From: Thermocrispum municipale DSM 44069
GTDB lineage: Bacteria; Actinomycetota; Actinomycetes; Mycobacteriales; Pseudonocardiaceae
DNA: 64,000 nucleotides
Direction of reading: 5' to 3'
NCBI RefSeq assembly: GCF_000427825.1
Contig: NZ_ATYT01000007.1
Span: forward strand, 62,001-126,000
Shown: positions 8,046-19,895 of the stretch, in pieces
How the letters are laid out: every line of letters begins with the position of its first letter
How positions within the stretch are numbered: position 1 is the first letter of the stretch
Translations under genes and position numbers: made by a program
Notes under the pieces: model-generated
Seen by the model: the letters and a program-made list of their open reading frames with translations, nothing else
Told to the model about the DNA's origin: nothing
The model's database searches: none

Positions 8046-9010
8046 CAGCGGATAGTTCGGCGCAGGCTCCCAGTCACGCTCCGGCACCCGCACGAACCCG
8101 CGCGCTTCGTACAGCCGATGCGCGACGGTCATGGTGGGCAGCGTGGACAGCACGATGCGGCGGGCACCGGCCGCGCGAGCAGCCTCGATCGCGGCTTCCA
8201 CCAGGGCTTTTCCGACCCCGCGGCCACGGGCGGCCGGGGCCGTGGCCAGATGGCGCAGCTCCGCCTCGCCGGGTTGCGCGATCTCCGAGAGCGGGCTACC
8301 TGCCTGCACCACGGTGATCGTGCCGAGCAACTCGCCGTCCACATCGACGGCGACCAGCAGCTCGCCGTCCTCCCCGGAGACGTTGCGCAGCTCGTTGCCG
8401 AACTCGGGATCCGGGTCGGCCTCGACATGACCGTCGGCGTCGTAGGCCTGGTAGACCAGCTCGCCGACGCGGGGATACTCCTGAGGCCGAGCCACGCGCA
8501 CGGTCACCGCGCCCACGCCCACGTCGAGCCCGAAGCCGATCAGGTGCACGCCTGGCAGCGGGTCCCAGTCCCGCTCGGGCAGCCGACGGAAACCGAGCCG
8601 CTCGTACAGCTTGATGGCCCGCTTGTTGTGCTCCACGACCGACAGGACGACCCGCTTCAGACTGCGCGCCCTGCCCTGCTCGATCACCGCGTTGACCAGC
8701 GTCTCCCCCACGCCACGGCCGCGCGCGGCCGGATCCGTCGCCAGCATGCGGAACTCGATCTCCCCGGGCCGGGCAACCTCCGCAGCGGGCGACGGTGGCT
8801 CCGCCACCACGACCGTCCCGAGCACGTTGTCGTGACCGTCCACGGCGACGAGCAGCTCGGCCGTCTCCGCCTGCTCGGCCACCGCGCGCAGCTCGTTGAC
8901 ATAAGGCAGATCGGGCTTGATGACGCCGCCCTCGAGGTAGGCACGGACCCGCATCTCGCCGAGCAGCTCGAACTCGTCCGGACGGGCCGGACGGACGACC
9001 AGATCACTCA

Positions 9011-9011
<1 letters not shown>
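8022..9011 (-). CDS. Tandem GNAT-family N-acetyltransferase
   Basis: A 329-residue protein made of two similar GNAT domains (about 1-165 and 170-329), a two-domain layout shared with mycothiol synthase MshD but not clearly that enzyme. Both halves keep the acetyl-CoA pyrophosphate loop: FRMLATDPAARGRGVGETLV in the first and LRHLATAPAARGRGVGKALV in the second. Both also end in LYE-(R/A)-RGF-type strands followed by (L/V)PERDW. Both active sites therefore look intact. The substrate is unknown. The ATG overlaps the ligA stop by one base (TGATG), so it is co-transcribed with ligA. Its last codons lie in the 34-bp repeat array. Confidence 0.85.
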
Positions 9012-11146
<2,135 letters not shown>

Positions 11147-11183
11147 GTGCCTCGGGCCGACGCTCTCGGACTTCCCGTGCAGC

Positions 11184-11918
11184 TTATGCGCCGTTGGCGT
11201 CGTCCGGCTTTTCTTCCGGCTCGTCCTGCGCGCTGTCGGCGGGCTCGTCGTCCTCGGTCCGACCGTCCAGCTTGCGGATCAGGTCCCGCAGCTCGAGCAG
11301 CGTGATCGCGTTCTCCGGCTCGTTGTCCGCCGACTCCACCCGCCGCAGCCAGCGTCCGGCGAGCCGCTCCCCCAGCGTGGCGTCCAGCGGCAGAAACGTC
11401 ATCGCATCCCGTGCCGCGCCGTCCAACTCGGACAGCAGCGGATGGTGGACGGCGACGTCGACCTGCTCGGCCTCCTCGTCCACCTGCGCCACCACGCGTA
11501 CGTCGGCCAGCGCGAAGCGGTGTTCGCCGAGGTTGACCGTCACCCCGGTGGGGTCGGGCACCGGCGGGACCGAGTCGTGGAACTCCCAGATCGGATCGTC
11601 CGGCGGGGCGGCGGCGATCCACGCATCGGTGTACGGCCGCAACGCCGGATCTTCCTGGCCGGTGATGACCAGCGAATACACCGCCCGCTCCCCGCGATCG
11701 ACGGAGAACTGCAGGTCCGGGTGAATCCGGGCGACCAACTCGGTCAATTCGTACTCGATGCGATGCGGCTCGCGCTCACCCAGCGCCGCGCTGATCCTCG
11801 GCAGCAGCTCGTACCAGCCGCGCCAGAACTCCTCGGCCGCCAATTCCGGGTCGGTCCGCTCCTGCGGCGGTTCTTCAACGGACGCATCTCGGCCGAGCCG
11901 GCGGCGAAACCAACGCAT
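11184..11918 (-). CDS. Conserved hypothetical protein
   Basis: A 244-residue soluble protein I do not recognise. It opens with a basic stretch (MRWFRRRLGR) and has a central alpha/beta region with EFWRGWYELLPRISAALGEREPHRIEYELTELV-type helices and IHPDLQFSVDRGERAVYSLVITG. It ends in an acidic, Asp/Glu-rich tail. The pattern resembles small actinobacterial proteins with a DUF695/YbjN-like fold, but that is a guess. The ATG at 11918 has a GGTGG ribosome site 5 nt upstream, better than the GTG at 11927. It lies between ligA and the methionine-synthase-like gene, all on the minus strand. Confidence 0.7.
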   Translation of the reverse strand: MRWFRRRLGRDASVEEPPQERTDPELAAEEFWRGWYELLPRISAALGEREPHRIEYELTELVARIHPDLQFSVDRGERAVYSLVITGQEDPALRPYTDAWIAAAPPDDPIWEFHDSVPPVPDPTGVTVNLGEHRFALADVRVVAQVDEEAEQVDVAVHHPLLSELDGAARDAMTFLPLDATLGERLAGRWLRRVESADNEPENAITLLELRDLIRKLDGRTEDDEPADSAQDEPEEKPDDANGA

Positions 11919-11969
11919 GACGCCCACCGTAACCGTCTTACCGCCGGCGCGTGCGGCGTTCGCCCGGAC

Positions 11970-12995
11970 TCACCAGCTCTCCGGCGGCTCCACGAACGCC
12001 TTGGCCGCGTCCTGGGCCAACGTGATGGCACGACGCAGCCACGCCTCGGACGCCCCGGCCAGCCCGCACGACGGCGTGGCGATCGCGCGCTCGGCCAGCG
12101 TGCTGCGGGCGAACCCGAGCCGGTCGGCCAGGTTGAACGCCGGCTGCACCAGCTCCTTCAGCGTGACCGGCTGCTCGGGCTGTCGCGTGGGTACCAGTCC
12201 GAGCAGCAACACCGTGCCGTCGTCCCACGCCTCGCCGAGTTCGTCGAGCAGCGCTCCCGGGGCCCCGTCGACGGTGGTGGCGTCGAACGCGATCGCGCCG
12301 GCGCCGGCCGCCCGCAGCAGCGCGATCGGCGGCCGGGTGTCACAGCAGTGCACGATCACCGGCGCTCCCGTGACAGCACTCAGCGGTTCGATCACCGACG
12401 CGAGCACCTCCCGGGCGTCCGCCGTCGGGACCGACGGGACCGTGCCGTAGCCGCTGGCGGTAGGCAGCGAGCCGGCGAGCACGGCGGGCAGCGTCGGTTC
12501 GTCGAGCTGCACGATCACCTGGGCGCCGGTTCGCTTGTGCAGTTCGGCGATGTGTTCGCGGACGCCCTCGACCATCGACTCGGTGACGTCGCGAACCGCG
12601 CCGCGGTCGGTGAGCACCCGGTGCCCGCGCGGCAGCTCGACCCCGGCGGACAACGTCCACGGGCCGGCGACCTGGGTCTTGATGACCTGCGGCGCCTCGC
12701 CTGCCTTCTCGACCGCTTCCTGAACCGCGTCCATGTCCCAGCGCAGCAGGTCCACGCCGCGCCGGTGGTCGGCACCCGGCTTGGCGGTCACCCGGTAGCC
12801 GGTGGGCACGTACTCCACGGCGATGTCGACCAGCATGGCGGCGGAACGCCCGATCATGTCCGCGCCGAGCCCACGGTCGGGCAGCTCGGGCAGGTACGGC
12901 AGCTGGGGCAGCTCGCCCAGCACCACGGCGCATGCCTCGGCGGCATCGGTACCTGGCATGGATCCGATTCCGGTGGAAACCCCCACAGGCAGCAT
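11970..12995 (-). CDS. Methionine synthase-like protein (cobalamin-independent fold, Rv3015c-like)
   Basis: A 341-residue TIM-barrel protein of the MetE C-terminal/UROD superfamily. Signatures: VSTGIGSMPGTDAAEA, KTQVAGPWTLSAGVEL, VIVQLDEPTLPAVL, and the VIVHCCD strand, whose His and Cys fit the zinc/homocysteine site. It is half the length of MetE, lacking the N-terminal barrel, like Rv3015c. Whether it makes methionine is unknown; C1 transfer to another thiol is possible. I use the ATG at 12995; an upstream in-frame ATG at 13019 is possible. It is divergent from the scramblase-fold genes with about 64 bp between. Confidence 0.8.
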   Translation of the reverse strand: MLPVGVSTGIGSMPGTDAAEACAVVLGELPQLPYLPELPDRGLGADMIGRSAAMLVDIAVEYVPTGYRVTAKPGADHRRGVDLLRWDMDAVQEAVEKAGEAPQVIKTQVAGPWTLSAGVELPRGHRVLTDRGAVRDVTESMVEGVREHIAELHKRTGAQVIVQLDEPTLPAVLAGSLPTASGYGTVPSVPTADAREVLASVIEPLSAVTGAPVIVHCCDTRPPIALLRAAGAGAIAFDATTVDGAPGALLDELGEAWDDGTVLLLGLVPTRQPEQPVTLKELVQPAFNLADRLGFARSTLAERAIATPSCGLAGASEAWLRRAITLAQDAAKAFVEPPESW

Positions 12996-13045
12996 GTGTC
13001 CAGTGTCCCCGTTCCCCATCGGCCGACGGGCACCGGGCGCGTCGG

Positions 13046-13051
13046 TAGGGT
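13046..13051 (+). promoter_or_regulatory. -10 element of the first scramblase-fold gene (leaderless)
   Basis: TAGGGT lies 8 nt before the ATG at 13060, with no ribosome site between. Confidence 0.5.
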
Positions 13052-13059
13052 GCGCAGCC

Positions 13060-13665
13060 ATGCAACCGCACCCACTGTTCACCACGCCCCAGCTCGTCTG
13101 CGGCAACCTGCCCGACTCGGCGGAAGCGCTCAGCTACCTGGATGTTTCCGGGCGCCCGCTCGGCGGAGTGGTCACGGTGGAAACGGCGCCCAGGGCGAAT
13201 CCACCGAGTGGCCCGTTGGCGAGATCGTCCGACTACGAGATCCGCGATGCCGCGGGCACCGTCGTGCTGCGCGTGGCGCACGACATGCAGCTCTCGCCGC
13301 CTGTACGACGGGAACTCACCGTGACCGGCCCGGACGGCACACCCGTCGGGCAGGTCGCGATGGGCGCATTCAACGGCACCGCCGGCTACACGTTCACCGT
13401 GAACGGAGCTCCGGCAGGCGGGATCGCCCCGCAACGCGGGCTGTTCCGCAAACGGCCACAGCAGGTCCTCGATCACCACGGCCAACTCGTCGCCGAGTAC
13501 AACGACCGGTTGCCGATCGACACCGCGCTCCGGCATCGATTGTGGCGACGCAGCTACTACGTCGTGGTGCGGCATCGCAGCGCAGGACCCCATGTCGACG
13601 CGCTGGTGCTCGCCGGGACACTGGTCCTCGATTTCAATCGACGCACATGGACTTCGCCCGTTTGA
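13060..13665 (+). CDS. LURP-one/scramblase-fold protein (copy 1, no DUF2510)
   Basis: A 201-residue protein of the Tubby-like/LURP-one-related group. It shows the repeating beta-strand pattern: PLFTTPQLVCGNL, SDYEIRDAAGTVVLRVAHD, LTVTGPDGTPVGQVAMG, YTFTVNGAPAGGI and YYVVVRHRSAGPHVDALVLAGTLVLDFNRR. The closing segment (two hydrophobic strands before the end) is shared with the two following genes. This copy lacks the N-terminal W-W-D DUF2510 motif of its neighbours. Bacterial members have no proven function; membrane-lipid contact is suggested only by fold similarity to phospholipid scramblases. Confidence 0.7.
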   Translation: MQPHPLFTTPQLVCGNLPDSAEALSYLDVSGRPLGGVVTVETAPRANPPSGPLARSSDYEIRDAAGTVVLRVAHDMQLSPPVRRELTVTGPDGTPVGQVAMGAFNGTAGYTFTVNGAPAGGIAPQRGLFRKRPQQVLDHHGQLVAEYNDRLPIDTALRHRLWRRSYYVVVRHRSAGPHVDALVLAGTLVLDFNRRTWTSPV

Positions 13666-13689
13666 ACACGAACTGACAACACGTGCAGT

Positions 13690-13695
13690 TAGGAT
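13690..13695 (+). promoter_or_regulatory. -10 element of the second scramblase-fold gene (leaderless)
   Basis: TAGGAT is 7 nt before the ATG at 13703. Confidence 0.5.
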
Positions 13696-13702
13696 CCGGC
13701 CC

Positions 13703-14728
13703 ATGACGAGTCCTGCGCCGGGGTGGTATCAAGACCCAGGCAATCCACAGGTGCTGCGCTGGTGGGACGGCTCGACGTGGACCCAGCACACGCAGCCGAA
13801 CCCGCACGCCCAGCCCGCTCAGCAGCCGCCTCCCGCGCCGCAGCAGCAGGCGCCACAGCCGCGGCAGTACCCGCCCCAGCAGGCGCCTCAACAGCAGCAG
13901 TCTGCTCCGCAGCAGGCACCTCAACAGCAGTACGCTCCGCAGCAGGCGCCACAGCAGCAGTACGCGCCCCAGCAGGCCCCGCAGCAGTACGCCGCTGCGC
14001 AGCAGGGCTTCGCACCGCAGCCTCAGCAGGGCTTCGCACCGCAGCCTCAGCAAGGGTTCGCGCCGCAGCCGGCCCAGCAGGGCTTCCAGGGCGGACCGAC
14101 CGTTCAACACCCGCTGTACACCGCACCGGAGCTGCTCATCGCGCAGAAGGTGAAGGTCTTCGGCGTCTCCAGTAACGCAGGCGCTTACCAGATCTTCGAC
14201 ACCAGCAACACCCAGATCGGTGTCTTCAAGGAAGCCGACGGACTCGGCCGCAAGGCACTGGACATGATGAACCCGTTGTCCGGTCTGCGCGCGAAGGAGT
14301 TCGCGCTGACCGACGCCCAGGACGCGGTGGTGCTCAAGGTGCGCCACCCGCAGGGCCTCGGCGCCGCGCTCAAGCCGAAATTCGAGGTCCTCAACCCGCA
14401 GGACCAGGTGATCGGCATGGTCGAACGCAAGAAGGTGTTCGCCAAGCTCGGCTTCGTCTTCACCGTCAATGGCACCGAAATCGGCCACTTCGAGCACGTC
14501 AAGGGCATGCGGTCGAGCGCGAGCATGCGCTTCGTCTGCCGTGACGCCAACCGCAACCAGGTCGGTGAGATCGTCAAGCGGGGCGTCGGACAGAAGTCGT
14601 TCAAAGAGGTCTTCACCCAGGACGACAGCTACGTGCTGCTGCGCCCGAACCCGATCCCCGAACCGCTGGGCAGCCTGGTGTTGATCTCGGCGTGCGCGTT
14701 GGACCAGGTGTTTTTCGAACGGGACTGA
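13703..14728 (+). CDS. DUF2510 plus LURP-one/scramblase-fold protein (copy 2, Gln-rich linker)
   Basis: A 341-residue protein in three parts. Residues 1-30 form a DUF2510 motif (PAPGWYQDPGNPQVLRWWDG, then STWTQHTQ). Residues about 31-135 are a Pro/Gln/Ala-rich disordered linker with repeats such as APQQQYAPQQ and QQGFAPQPQ. Residues about 140-341 are the scramblase/Tubby-like domain (LYTAPELLIAQKVKVFGVSSNAGAYQIFD, IGVFKEADG, FEVLNPQDQVIGMVERKK, FVFTVNGTEIGHFEHVKG), ending LGSLVLISACALDQVFFER. The stop shares its last base with the next ATG, so the two are coupled. Confidence 0.82.
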   Translation: MTSPAPGWYQDPGNPQVLRWWDGSTWTQHTQPNPHAQPAQQPPPAPQQQAPQPRQYPPQQAPQQQQSAPQQAPQQQYAPQQAPQQQYAPQQAPQQYAAAQQGFAPQPQQGFAPQPQQGFAPQPAQQGFQGGPTVQHPLYTAPELLIAQKVKVFGVSSNAGAYQIFDTSNTQIGVFKEADGLGRKALDMMNPLSGLRAKEFALTDAQDAVVLKVRHPQGLGAALKPKFEVLNPQDQVIGMVERKKVFAKLGFVFTVNGTEIGHFEHVKGMRSSASMRFVCRDANRNQVGEIVKRGVGQKSFKEVFTQDDSYVLLRPNPIPEPLGSLVLISACALDQVFFERD

Positions 14729-15483
14729 TGACTGGTACCACTCCACCCCCTGGCTGGTATACCGACAGCAACGATCCGTCCTCGGTGCGCTGGTGGGACG
14801 GCTCGGCATGGACCCGACACACGCGTCCACACCCAGGGTCGTCGACCGAGTCGACCGAACCGGCACGCAGCGTTCTTGGTCGCGGGCCGCTGTACGAGGT
14901 GCAGGAACTGCTTGTCATCGAGCAGCCGCCGAAGGGCAATGCCGCGTCGTACGTCTACGTCGACGCCGATGGTCACCAACTCGGCTCGGTGCATCAGACC
15001 GACGAGCACGGGCGTGTCGGGGTGACGCTGCCGCCCAAGCAGGAGCAGGCCACCGCGCACTTCCGGTTCTTCGATGCCACCGGTGCGGTGCTGGCGTGCA
15101 TCGAGCAGGCGAACAACTCGATGGGGGCGATCTTCAAGCCCCTGATCACCATCACCGACGCCAACCGGCGGCCGGTCGGCGCGATCAGAGCCGACACCTG
15201 GGGTCTTGGGCGTAACCGGTCGAGCTTCTACGTCGGCGACAACCGGGTGGGCGGGCTGTCCGAGACCAGCTGGCTGTCCTCCACGCACAAGGTGACCGAT
15301 GGTGACAAGCGGGAGATCGCCGAGATCGTCAAGCGGGAGTTCGGCAACAATCCGCTGCCCGACATTCCGGCCGACGGCGACAGCTACTGGTTGCACAGGC
15401 CGCACAGGGTGAGCGAGCCCCTCGGCACACTCGTGCTGCTGGCGCCGTTCGCGGTGGATCACGCCTTCCACCCGACCACCTGA
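14728..15483 (+). CDS. DUF2510 plus LURP-one/scramblase-fold protein (copy 3)
   Basis: A 251-residue paralogue of the preceding gene, starting inside its stop codon (TGATG). The DUF2510 motif is PPPGWYTDSNDPSSVRWWDG. A short linker replaces the Gln-rich one. The scramblase-like domain follows (LYEVQELLVIEQPPKGNAASYVYVD, FRFFDATGAVLACIEQ, PLITITDANRRPVGAIRAD, FYVGDNRVGGLSE), ending EPLGTLVLLAPFAVDHAFH, matching the end of copy 2. Two tightly coupled DUF2510-scramblase genes next to a third suggest a hetero-oligomer. Confidence 0.8.
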   Translation: MTGTTPPPGWYTDSNDPSSVRWWDGSAWTRHTRPHPGSSTESTEPARSVLGRGPLYEVQELLVIEQPPKGNAASYVYVDADGHQLGSVHQTDEHGRVGVTLPPKQEQATAHFRFFDATGAVLACIEQANNSMGAIFKPLITITDANRRPVGAIRADTWGLGRNRSSFYVGDNRVGGLSETSWLSSTHKVTDGDKREIAEIVKREFGNNPLPDIPADGDSYWLHRPHRVSEPLGTLVLLAPFAVDHAFHPTT

Positions 15484-15568
15484 CTTCGAACCGGCAGGAG
15501 CGCACCGGATACGGCCGGACGATCCGCATCGCTGGCTTGGCAGCTGCAGAGGCACGATGACGCCCGGC

Positions 15569-15589
15569 CGCCGGCGGTGTCGTCCGGCG
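15569..15589. terminator. GC-rich hairpin between convergent genes
   Basis: CGCCGG (15569-15574) pairs with CCGGCG (15584-15589) over a 9-nt loop in the 114-bp gap between convergent genes. There is no T-tract; the terminator role is inferred from its place. Confidence 0.3.
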
Positions 15590-15597
15590 ATGGCCCG

Positions 15598-16689
15598 TCA
15601 GCGGTGTGAGCCGGTGATCTTCGCCGCGCCCAGCACCAGGTCACCGGCCGATTCGTCCGGCCGGTAGAGCACCAGCGTCTGACCCGGCGCGACGCCGCGC
15701 AGCGCCTCCCGCAGCTCGACGCGCACCCGATCGCCGTCGGGCACCGCGACCGCGGGCGCCACGCCGCCGTGCGCGCGCACCTGCACCTGACACTCGGTCG
15801 GCCCGTCCAGCGGCTTCGCCGGCCAGTTGGCCCTGTCGGCCTCGATCACCGTCACGCCCAGATCCTCGGCCGAGCCGACCTTGACGGTGCCGGACACCGG
15901 CTCCAGCGCCAGCACGTACCTCGGCCGCCCGTCCGGCGCAGGCGCGTCGATCCCCAGGCCCTTACGCTGCCCGACGGTGAACCCGTGCACGCCGGTGTGC
16001 TCGCCGAGCACCGCCCCGGTTTTCGCGTCGACCAGCTTGCCCGGCTTGCGCCCCAGCCGGGACTCCAGGAACGCCTTGGTGTCACCGTCCGGAATGAAGC
16101 AGATGTCGTGGCTGTCCGGCTTGTCGGCGACCATCAGCCCGCGCTCGGCCGCCTCGGCGCGCACCTCGGACTTCACCGAGTCACCCAGCGGGAACATCGA
16201 ATGCCGCAGCTGCTCGGCGGTCAGCGACGCCAGCACGTACGACTGGTCCTTGCCCGCGTCGGCACTGCGCCGCAACTGCGGCACGCCGTCGACGATCCGC
16301 AACCGCGCGTAGTGGCCGGTGGCCACCGCGTCGAACCCCAGCGCGATCGCCTTCTCCAGCAGCGCCTCGAACTTGATCTTCTCGTTGCACGTCACACACG
16401 GGTTCGGCGTACGGCCCGCGGCGTACTCGCCGACGAAGGTCTCGATCACGTCCTCGCTGAACCGCTCGGCGAAATCCCAGACGTAGAACGGGATGCCGAG
16501 CAGGTCGGCCACCCGACGCGCGTCCCGAGCGTCCTCGATCGTGCAGCAGCCACGGGCTCCGTTGCGCAACGTGCCCGGCTTGGCCGACAGCGCCAGATGC
16601 ACGCCGACGACCTCGTGCCCGGCGTCCACCGCCCGCGCCGCCGCCACCGCGGAGTCCACACCGCCGCTCATGGCGGCCAGCACCTTCAT
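15598..16689 (-). CDS. mnmA: tRNA-specific 2-thiouridylase MnmA (TrmU)
   Basis: A 363-residue enzyme that adenylates U34 of tRNA(Lys/Glu/Gln) and adds sulfur. The ATP PP-loop SGGVDS is at residues 8-13. The catalytic cysteines are C101 (NPCVTCN; C98 sits where E. coli has Asp99) and C197 (SHDICF). GQRKGLG follows in the tRNA-binding domain, then a C-terminal beta-barrel. Its ATG overlaps the stop of the cysteine desulfurase gene by four bases (ATGA), so the sulfur donor and the user are translated together. Confidence 0.96.
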   Translation of the reverse strand: MKVLAAMSGGVDSAVAAARAVDAGHEVVGVHLALSAKPGTLRNGARGCCTIEDARDARRVADLLGIPFYVWDFAERFSEDVIETFVGEYAAGRTPNPCVTCNEKIKFEALLEKAIALGFDAVATGHYARLRIVDGVPQLRRSADAGKDQSYVLASLTAEQLRHSMFPLGDSVKSEVRAEAAERGLMVADKPDSHDICFIPDGDTKAFLESRLGRKPGKLVDAKTGAVLGEHTGVHGFTVGQRKGLGIDAPAPDGRPRYVLALEPVSGTVKVGSAEDLGVTVIEADRANWPAKPLDGPTECQVQVRAHGGVAPAVAVPDGDRVRVELREALRGVAPGQTLVLYRPDESAGDLVLGAAKITGSHR

Positions 16690-17909
16690 GTCCGTACCCT
16701 TCCCGCGCGCCTCGTGGTCAGTCCCGCCTTGCGCGCGCGCTCGACGACGCCTTCGATCTCCGCGAGCAGCGCCTCGACGTCCGACTTGGTTGACGTGTGC
16801 CCCAGCGAGAAGCGCAACGACCCGCGCGCGTCCCGCGGATCCACCCCCATCGCCAGCAACACGTGACTGGGCTCGGCGATCCCCGCGGTGCACGCCGACC
16901 CGGTGGAGCATTCGATCCCGCGGGCATCCAACAGCATGAGCAGGCTGTCCCCTTCGCACCCGGGGAAGCTGAAGTGTGCATTGCCCGGCAGCCGGTCGCC
17001 GTTCAACCTCGGCCCGTTGACCACCGCGTCCGGGACGCGATCCAGCACGCCGTGCACCAGCTCGTCGCGCAGCCCGGTGAGCCGCTCGGTGGTCTCCGGC
17101 AACTCCTTGACCGCGTACCGCACGGCTTCCGCCAGCGCCCGGATCGCCGGGACGTCCAGCGTGCCGGAGCGCACATCGCGCTCCTGACCGCCACCGTGCA
17201 GCAACGGTGTGCACTCCGCATCGCGGGACAACAGCAACCCCCCGATGCCGTACGGTCCGCCCAGTTTGTGGCCGCTGAACGCCAGCGACGTGGCACCGCA
17301 CGCGGCGAAGTCGACCGGAACCGACCCGACCGCCTGCACCGCATCGGTGTGCAGCGGCACACCGTACTCGGCGCAGACCTGCGCGATCTGGGCGATCGGG
17401 TTGATCGTGCCGACCTCGTTGTTCGCCCACATCACCGTGACCAGTGCGACGTCAGCGGGGTTGGCCTGCAGCGCGGACCGCACCGCCTCGGGCACCACCC
17501 GGCCCTCGGCGTCGACCGGCAGCACGGTCAGCTGAGCCCCGGCGTCGTCGGCCAGCCACTGTACGGCGTCGAGCACCGCGTGATGCTCCACCGCCGACAC
17601 CAGCACCCTGGTGCGCGCCGGATCCGCCTTGTGCCTGGCCCAGTACAAGCCCTTGACCGCGAGGTTGTTCGCTTCCGTGCCGCCGCCGGTGAAGATCACT
17701 TCGGACGGACGCGCGCCCACGGCGTCGGCGATCGACTCGCGGGACTCCTCCACCATGCGGCGCGCTCGCCGGCCCGACGAATGCAGCGACGAGGCGTTGC
17801 CCACCTCGGACATCGCCTCGGTCATCGCCGCGATCGCCGCGGGGACCATCGGCGTGGTCGCCGCATGGTCGAGATAAGCCGAGCGGGCTGGGCGCTGCAT
17901 GGAGGTCAT
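16686..17909 (-). CDS. Cysteine desulfurase (IscS/NifS family)
   Basis: A 407-residue PLP enzyme that takes sulfur from cysteine as a persulfide. Visible residues: H110 stacking on PLP (VEHHAV), D189 (HTDAVQAVG), the PLP lysine K215 ([12 protein letters not shown]), and the catalytic C340 in [12 protein letters not shown], a short IscS-type loop. The ATG at 17909 is 4 nt from GGAGG. Four-base overlap with mnmA and the IscS-like loop make tRNA thiolation its likely main role (compare Rv3025c). Supply of Fe-S assembly is also possible, since no isc scaffold genes are nearby. Confidence 0.93.
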   Translation of the reverse strand: MTSMQRPARSAYLDHAATTPMVPAAIAAMTEAMSEVGNASSLHSSGRRARRMVEESRESIADAVGARPSEVIFTGGGTEANNLAVKGLYWARHKADPARTRVLVSAVEHHAVLDAVQWLADDAGAQLTVLPVDAEGRVVPEAVRSALQANPADVALVTVMWANNEVGTINPIAQIAQVCAEYGVPLHTDAVQAVGSVPVDFAACGATSLAFSGHKLGGPYGIGGLLLSRDAECTPLLHGGGQERDVRSGTLDVPAIRALAEAVRYAVKELPETTERLTGLRDELVHGVLDRVPDAVVNGPRLNGDRLPGNAHFSFPGCEGDSLLMLLDARGIECSTGSACTAGIAEPSHVLLAMGVDPRDARGSLRFSLGHTSTKSDVEALLAEIEGVVERARKAGLTTRRAGRVRT

Positions 17910-17946
17910 GACCCCTCCAGGGTATCGCCCGCCGCTGCCGGGGCCG

Positions 17947-18906
17947 TCAGGCCGCCGAATCGGCGCGACGCGCTCGGTCGATGTGCACCTGCTCGGCATC
18001 CGGCTCGAGGATGCGCGGCTGCCACGGCCGGGACCCCATCGCCGCGGTGATCCCCAGCGCGGACAGCACCGCGCTCTCGGTCAGGTCGGCCAGTTCGCGG
18101 CGGTTATCGGTCTTGCCGGGCGGGATCGGCGGGCACACGAACATCTCGACGGTCAACCCGCGCACCCGCGCCACCCGCATCAGCGACGCGATCAGCGACT
18201 CGGTGCCGATGAACGCCGGCGCGGTGGTCTGCCGCCCGTTGGCCAACCGGTAGCGCAACGCGACCGGCAACACCGCGGCCCCGCCGTCGATCGCCGCCTG
18301 GAACGGCGCAGGCACATACCGGCCGGACGCCTTACCGCACCACGTGGTGCCCTCACCGGCCACGTTGACCATCGAGCCGCTGCGGAACGCCTCGGCCAGC
18401 TCGGCCACCGTGCCGGGAAGCGAACGCAGGTTCTCCCGGTCCACGAACACCGTGCCCGCGCGGCGAATGAGCCCGCCGAGCACCGGCCAGCTGCGCAGCT
18501 CGGACTTGGCCAACGCCCGCATCGGCTGCACCGCGTTGAGCGCGACGATGTCCAGCCACGAGATGTGGTTGTTCACCATCATCACGCCCTGCTGGTCACC
18601 CGGCCGGCGAACCAGCCGCGACCGCCCGTGCACCACCATCCGCACGCCGAACGCCCGCAGCAGCGAGTTGAACAGCGCGCGGACCAGCGCCTGCCTACCG
18701 CGGCGTGGAGTCAGCACCAGCAGCGGGCTGGCGATGCCCGCGGCCAGCAGAACCAGCAGCGCCATGGCCAGCCGCAGCACCACGCGGATCCGGCCGACCG
18801 ACGGCGGATTCTCCCCCTCGACGCAATCCGGGCCACACGGCGACGTCGGCATCCACCGATGCGCCTGTGGCAATGAGCTCGTCGGAACCGGTCGTTGTCT
18901 CGGCAT
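17947..18906 (-). CDS. Lysophospholipid acyltransferase, PlsC/OlsA-like
   Basis: A 319-residue membrane-anchored acyltransferase. A ~20-residue hydrophobic segment ([21 protein letters not shown], residues about 45-65) precedes the catalytic NHISWLD motif (H114, D119), FVDRE (about 154-158) and EGTT (185-188, in place of EGTR). It could acylate lysophosphatidate, or be the second enzyme of ornithine-lipid synthesis (OlsA), because the gene just upstream is an OlsB-like acyltransferase. It matches Rv3026c. An AGGGGAGC ribosome site lies just before the ATG. Confidence 0.85.
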   Translation of the reverse strand: MPRQRPVPTSSLPQAHRWMPTSPCGPDCVEGENPPSVGRIRVVLRLAMALLVLLAAGIASPLLVLTPRRGRQALVRALFNSLLRAFGVRMVVHGRSRLVRRPGDQQGVMMVNNHISWLDIVALNAVQPMRALAKSELRSWPVLGGLIRRAGTVFVDRENLRSLPGTVAELAEAFRSGSMVNVAGEGTTWCGKASGRYVPAPFQAAIDGGAAVLPVALRYRLANGRQTTAPAFIGTESLIASLMRVARVRGLTVEMFVCPPIPPGKTDNRRELADLTESAVLSALGITAAMGSRPWQPRILEPDAEQVHIDRARRADSAA

Positions 18907-18950
18907 GCTCCCCTACCCTCAGCCGCTCCCCCTGGGGACCACCACGAACT

Positions 18951-19739
18951 CTACTTGTCACCGAGGAAGAACCGCACATACCGCTCGTCGACGGCCTGGA
19001 TGTCGAGGAGCACGAAGAAATCCGCGACGTTGAAGTCCGGGTCGTGCGCGGGCGGCCCGCACACCCGCGCGCCCAGCCGCAGGTACCCCTTCACCAGCGG
19101 CGGCAGCACAAGCTTGTCCACCCGCGGCACACCCTCGGTCTGCCACGGATGGTGCGGATGGACCCGCAGGTCCTCGTCCGCGTAGTACTTCTCCTGCAGC
19201 ATGTCCCACACCGACGCGGCATAGGCCCCACCGTCGGCAAGCGGAACCGACGCGCAGCCGGCCAGATACCGGTGGCCGGACAGCACCATGTAGCGGGCGA
19301 TCCCGGTCCACACCAGGCTCACCACCGCGCCGGTGCGGTGATCGGCGTGCACGCACGAGCGACCGGTCTCCACCAAGTTCGGCCGCAGGTCGGCGAGATT
19401 GGTCAGGTCGAACTCGGTGTCGGAGTAGAGCTTGCCCGCCTCGGCCGCCCGGTCGGGCGGCAGCATCCGATACGTTCCGACGATCTCGCCGGTGGCGTCC
19501 TCCCGGACCACCAGGTGGTCGCAGAACTGGTCGAACTCGTCGACGTCCAGCCCCTCCACCAGCGAGTGCAACGTGGCGCCCATCTCGACGCCGAACACTT
19601 GGTGCCGCAGCCGCTGGGCGGCGACGACCTCCTCCTCGGTCTTGGCGACCAGCAGCGAGTAGCCGCCGGTCTCCGAGCCCTTCCCCCCGGTCTTGCCCGC
19701 TCCTTTGTGGATGCTGGCCAGCAACTGCGATGACGTCAT
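18951..19739 (-). CDS. GNAT-fold N-acyltransferase, OlsB-like (Rv3027c-like)
   Basis: A 262-residue protein of the OlsB/hemolysin-like acyl-ACP N-acyltransferase family. Signatures: [54 protein letters not shown], the E-x-GRSCVH strand ([25 protein letters not shown]) and [15 protein letters not shown]. OlsB moves a 3-hydroxyacyl chain to ornithine to give lyso-ornithine lipid, which OlsA then esterifies. The neighbouring PlsC gene 44 bp downstream fits this pair. The amine acceptor cannot be read from sequence. Confidence 0.78.
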   Translation of the reverse strand: MTSSQLLASIHKGAGKTGGKGSETGGYSLLVAKTEEEVVAAQRLRHQVFGVEMGATLHSLVEGLDVDEFDQFCDHLVVREDATGEIVGTYRMLPPDRAAEAGKLYSDTEFDLTNLADLRPNLVETGRSCVHADHRTGAVVSLVWTGIARYMVLSGHRYLAGCASVPLADGGAYAASVWDMLQEKYYADEDLRVHPHHPWQTEGVPRVDKLVLPPLVKGYLRLGARVCGPPAHDPDFNVADFFVLLDIQAVDERYVRFFLGDK

Positions 19740-19836
19740 GTCGTTGATGATTCCAGCCCGCGCAAGCCGGTTGCCGCCCGGTGCACCCTGTCGGCGTATC
19801 CCCGCCCGAAGCCCCAGCGCACACCGGCCGCACGAC

Positions 19837-19872
19837 AGAATGGCCTCCCGCCGAGCGGCGAGAGGCCATTCT
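19837..19872 (-). terminator. Strong hairpin downstream of etfA
   Basis: AGAATGGCCTC (19837-19847) and GAGGCCATTCT (19862-19872) form a perfect 11-bp stem, with further CGCCG/CGGCG pairing inside. It lies 24 bp beyond the etfA stop. No T-tract follows, as is usual for GC-rich actinobacterial terminators. Confidence 0.65.
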
Positions 19873-19895
19873 GCGACATTCGTCCTGTCCGGACG

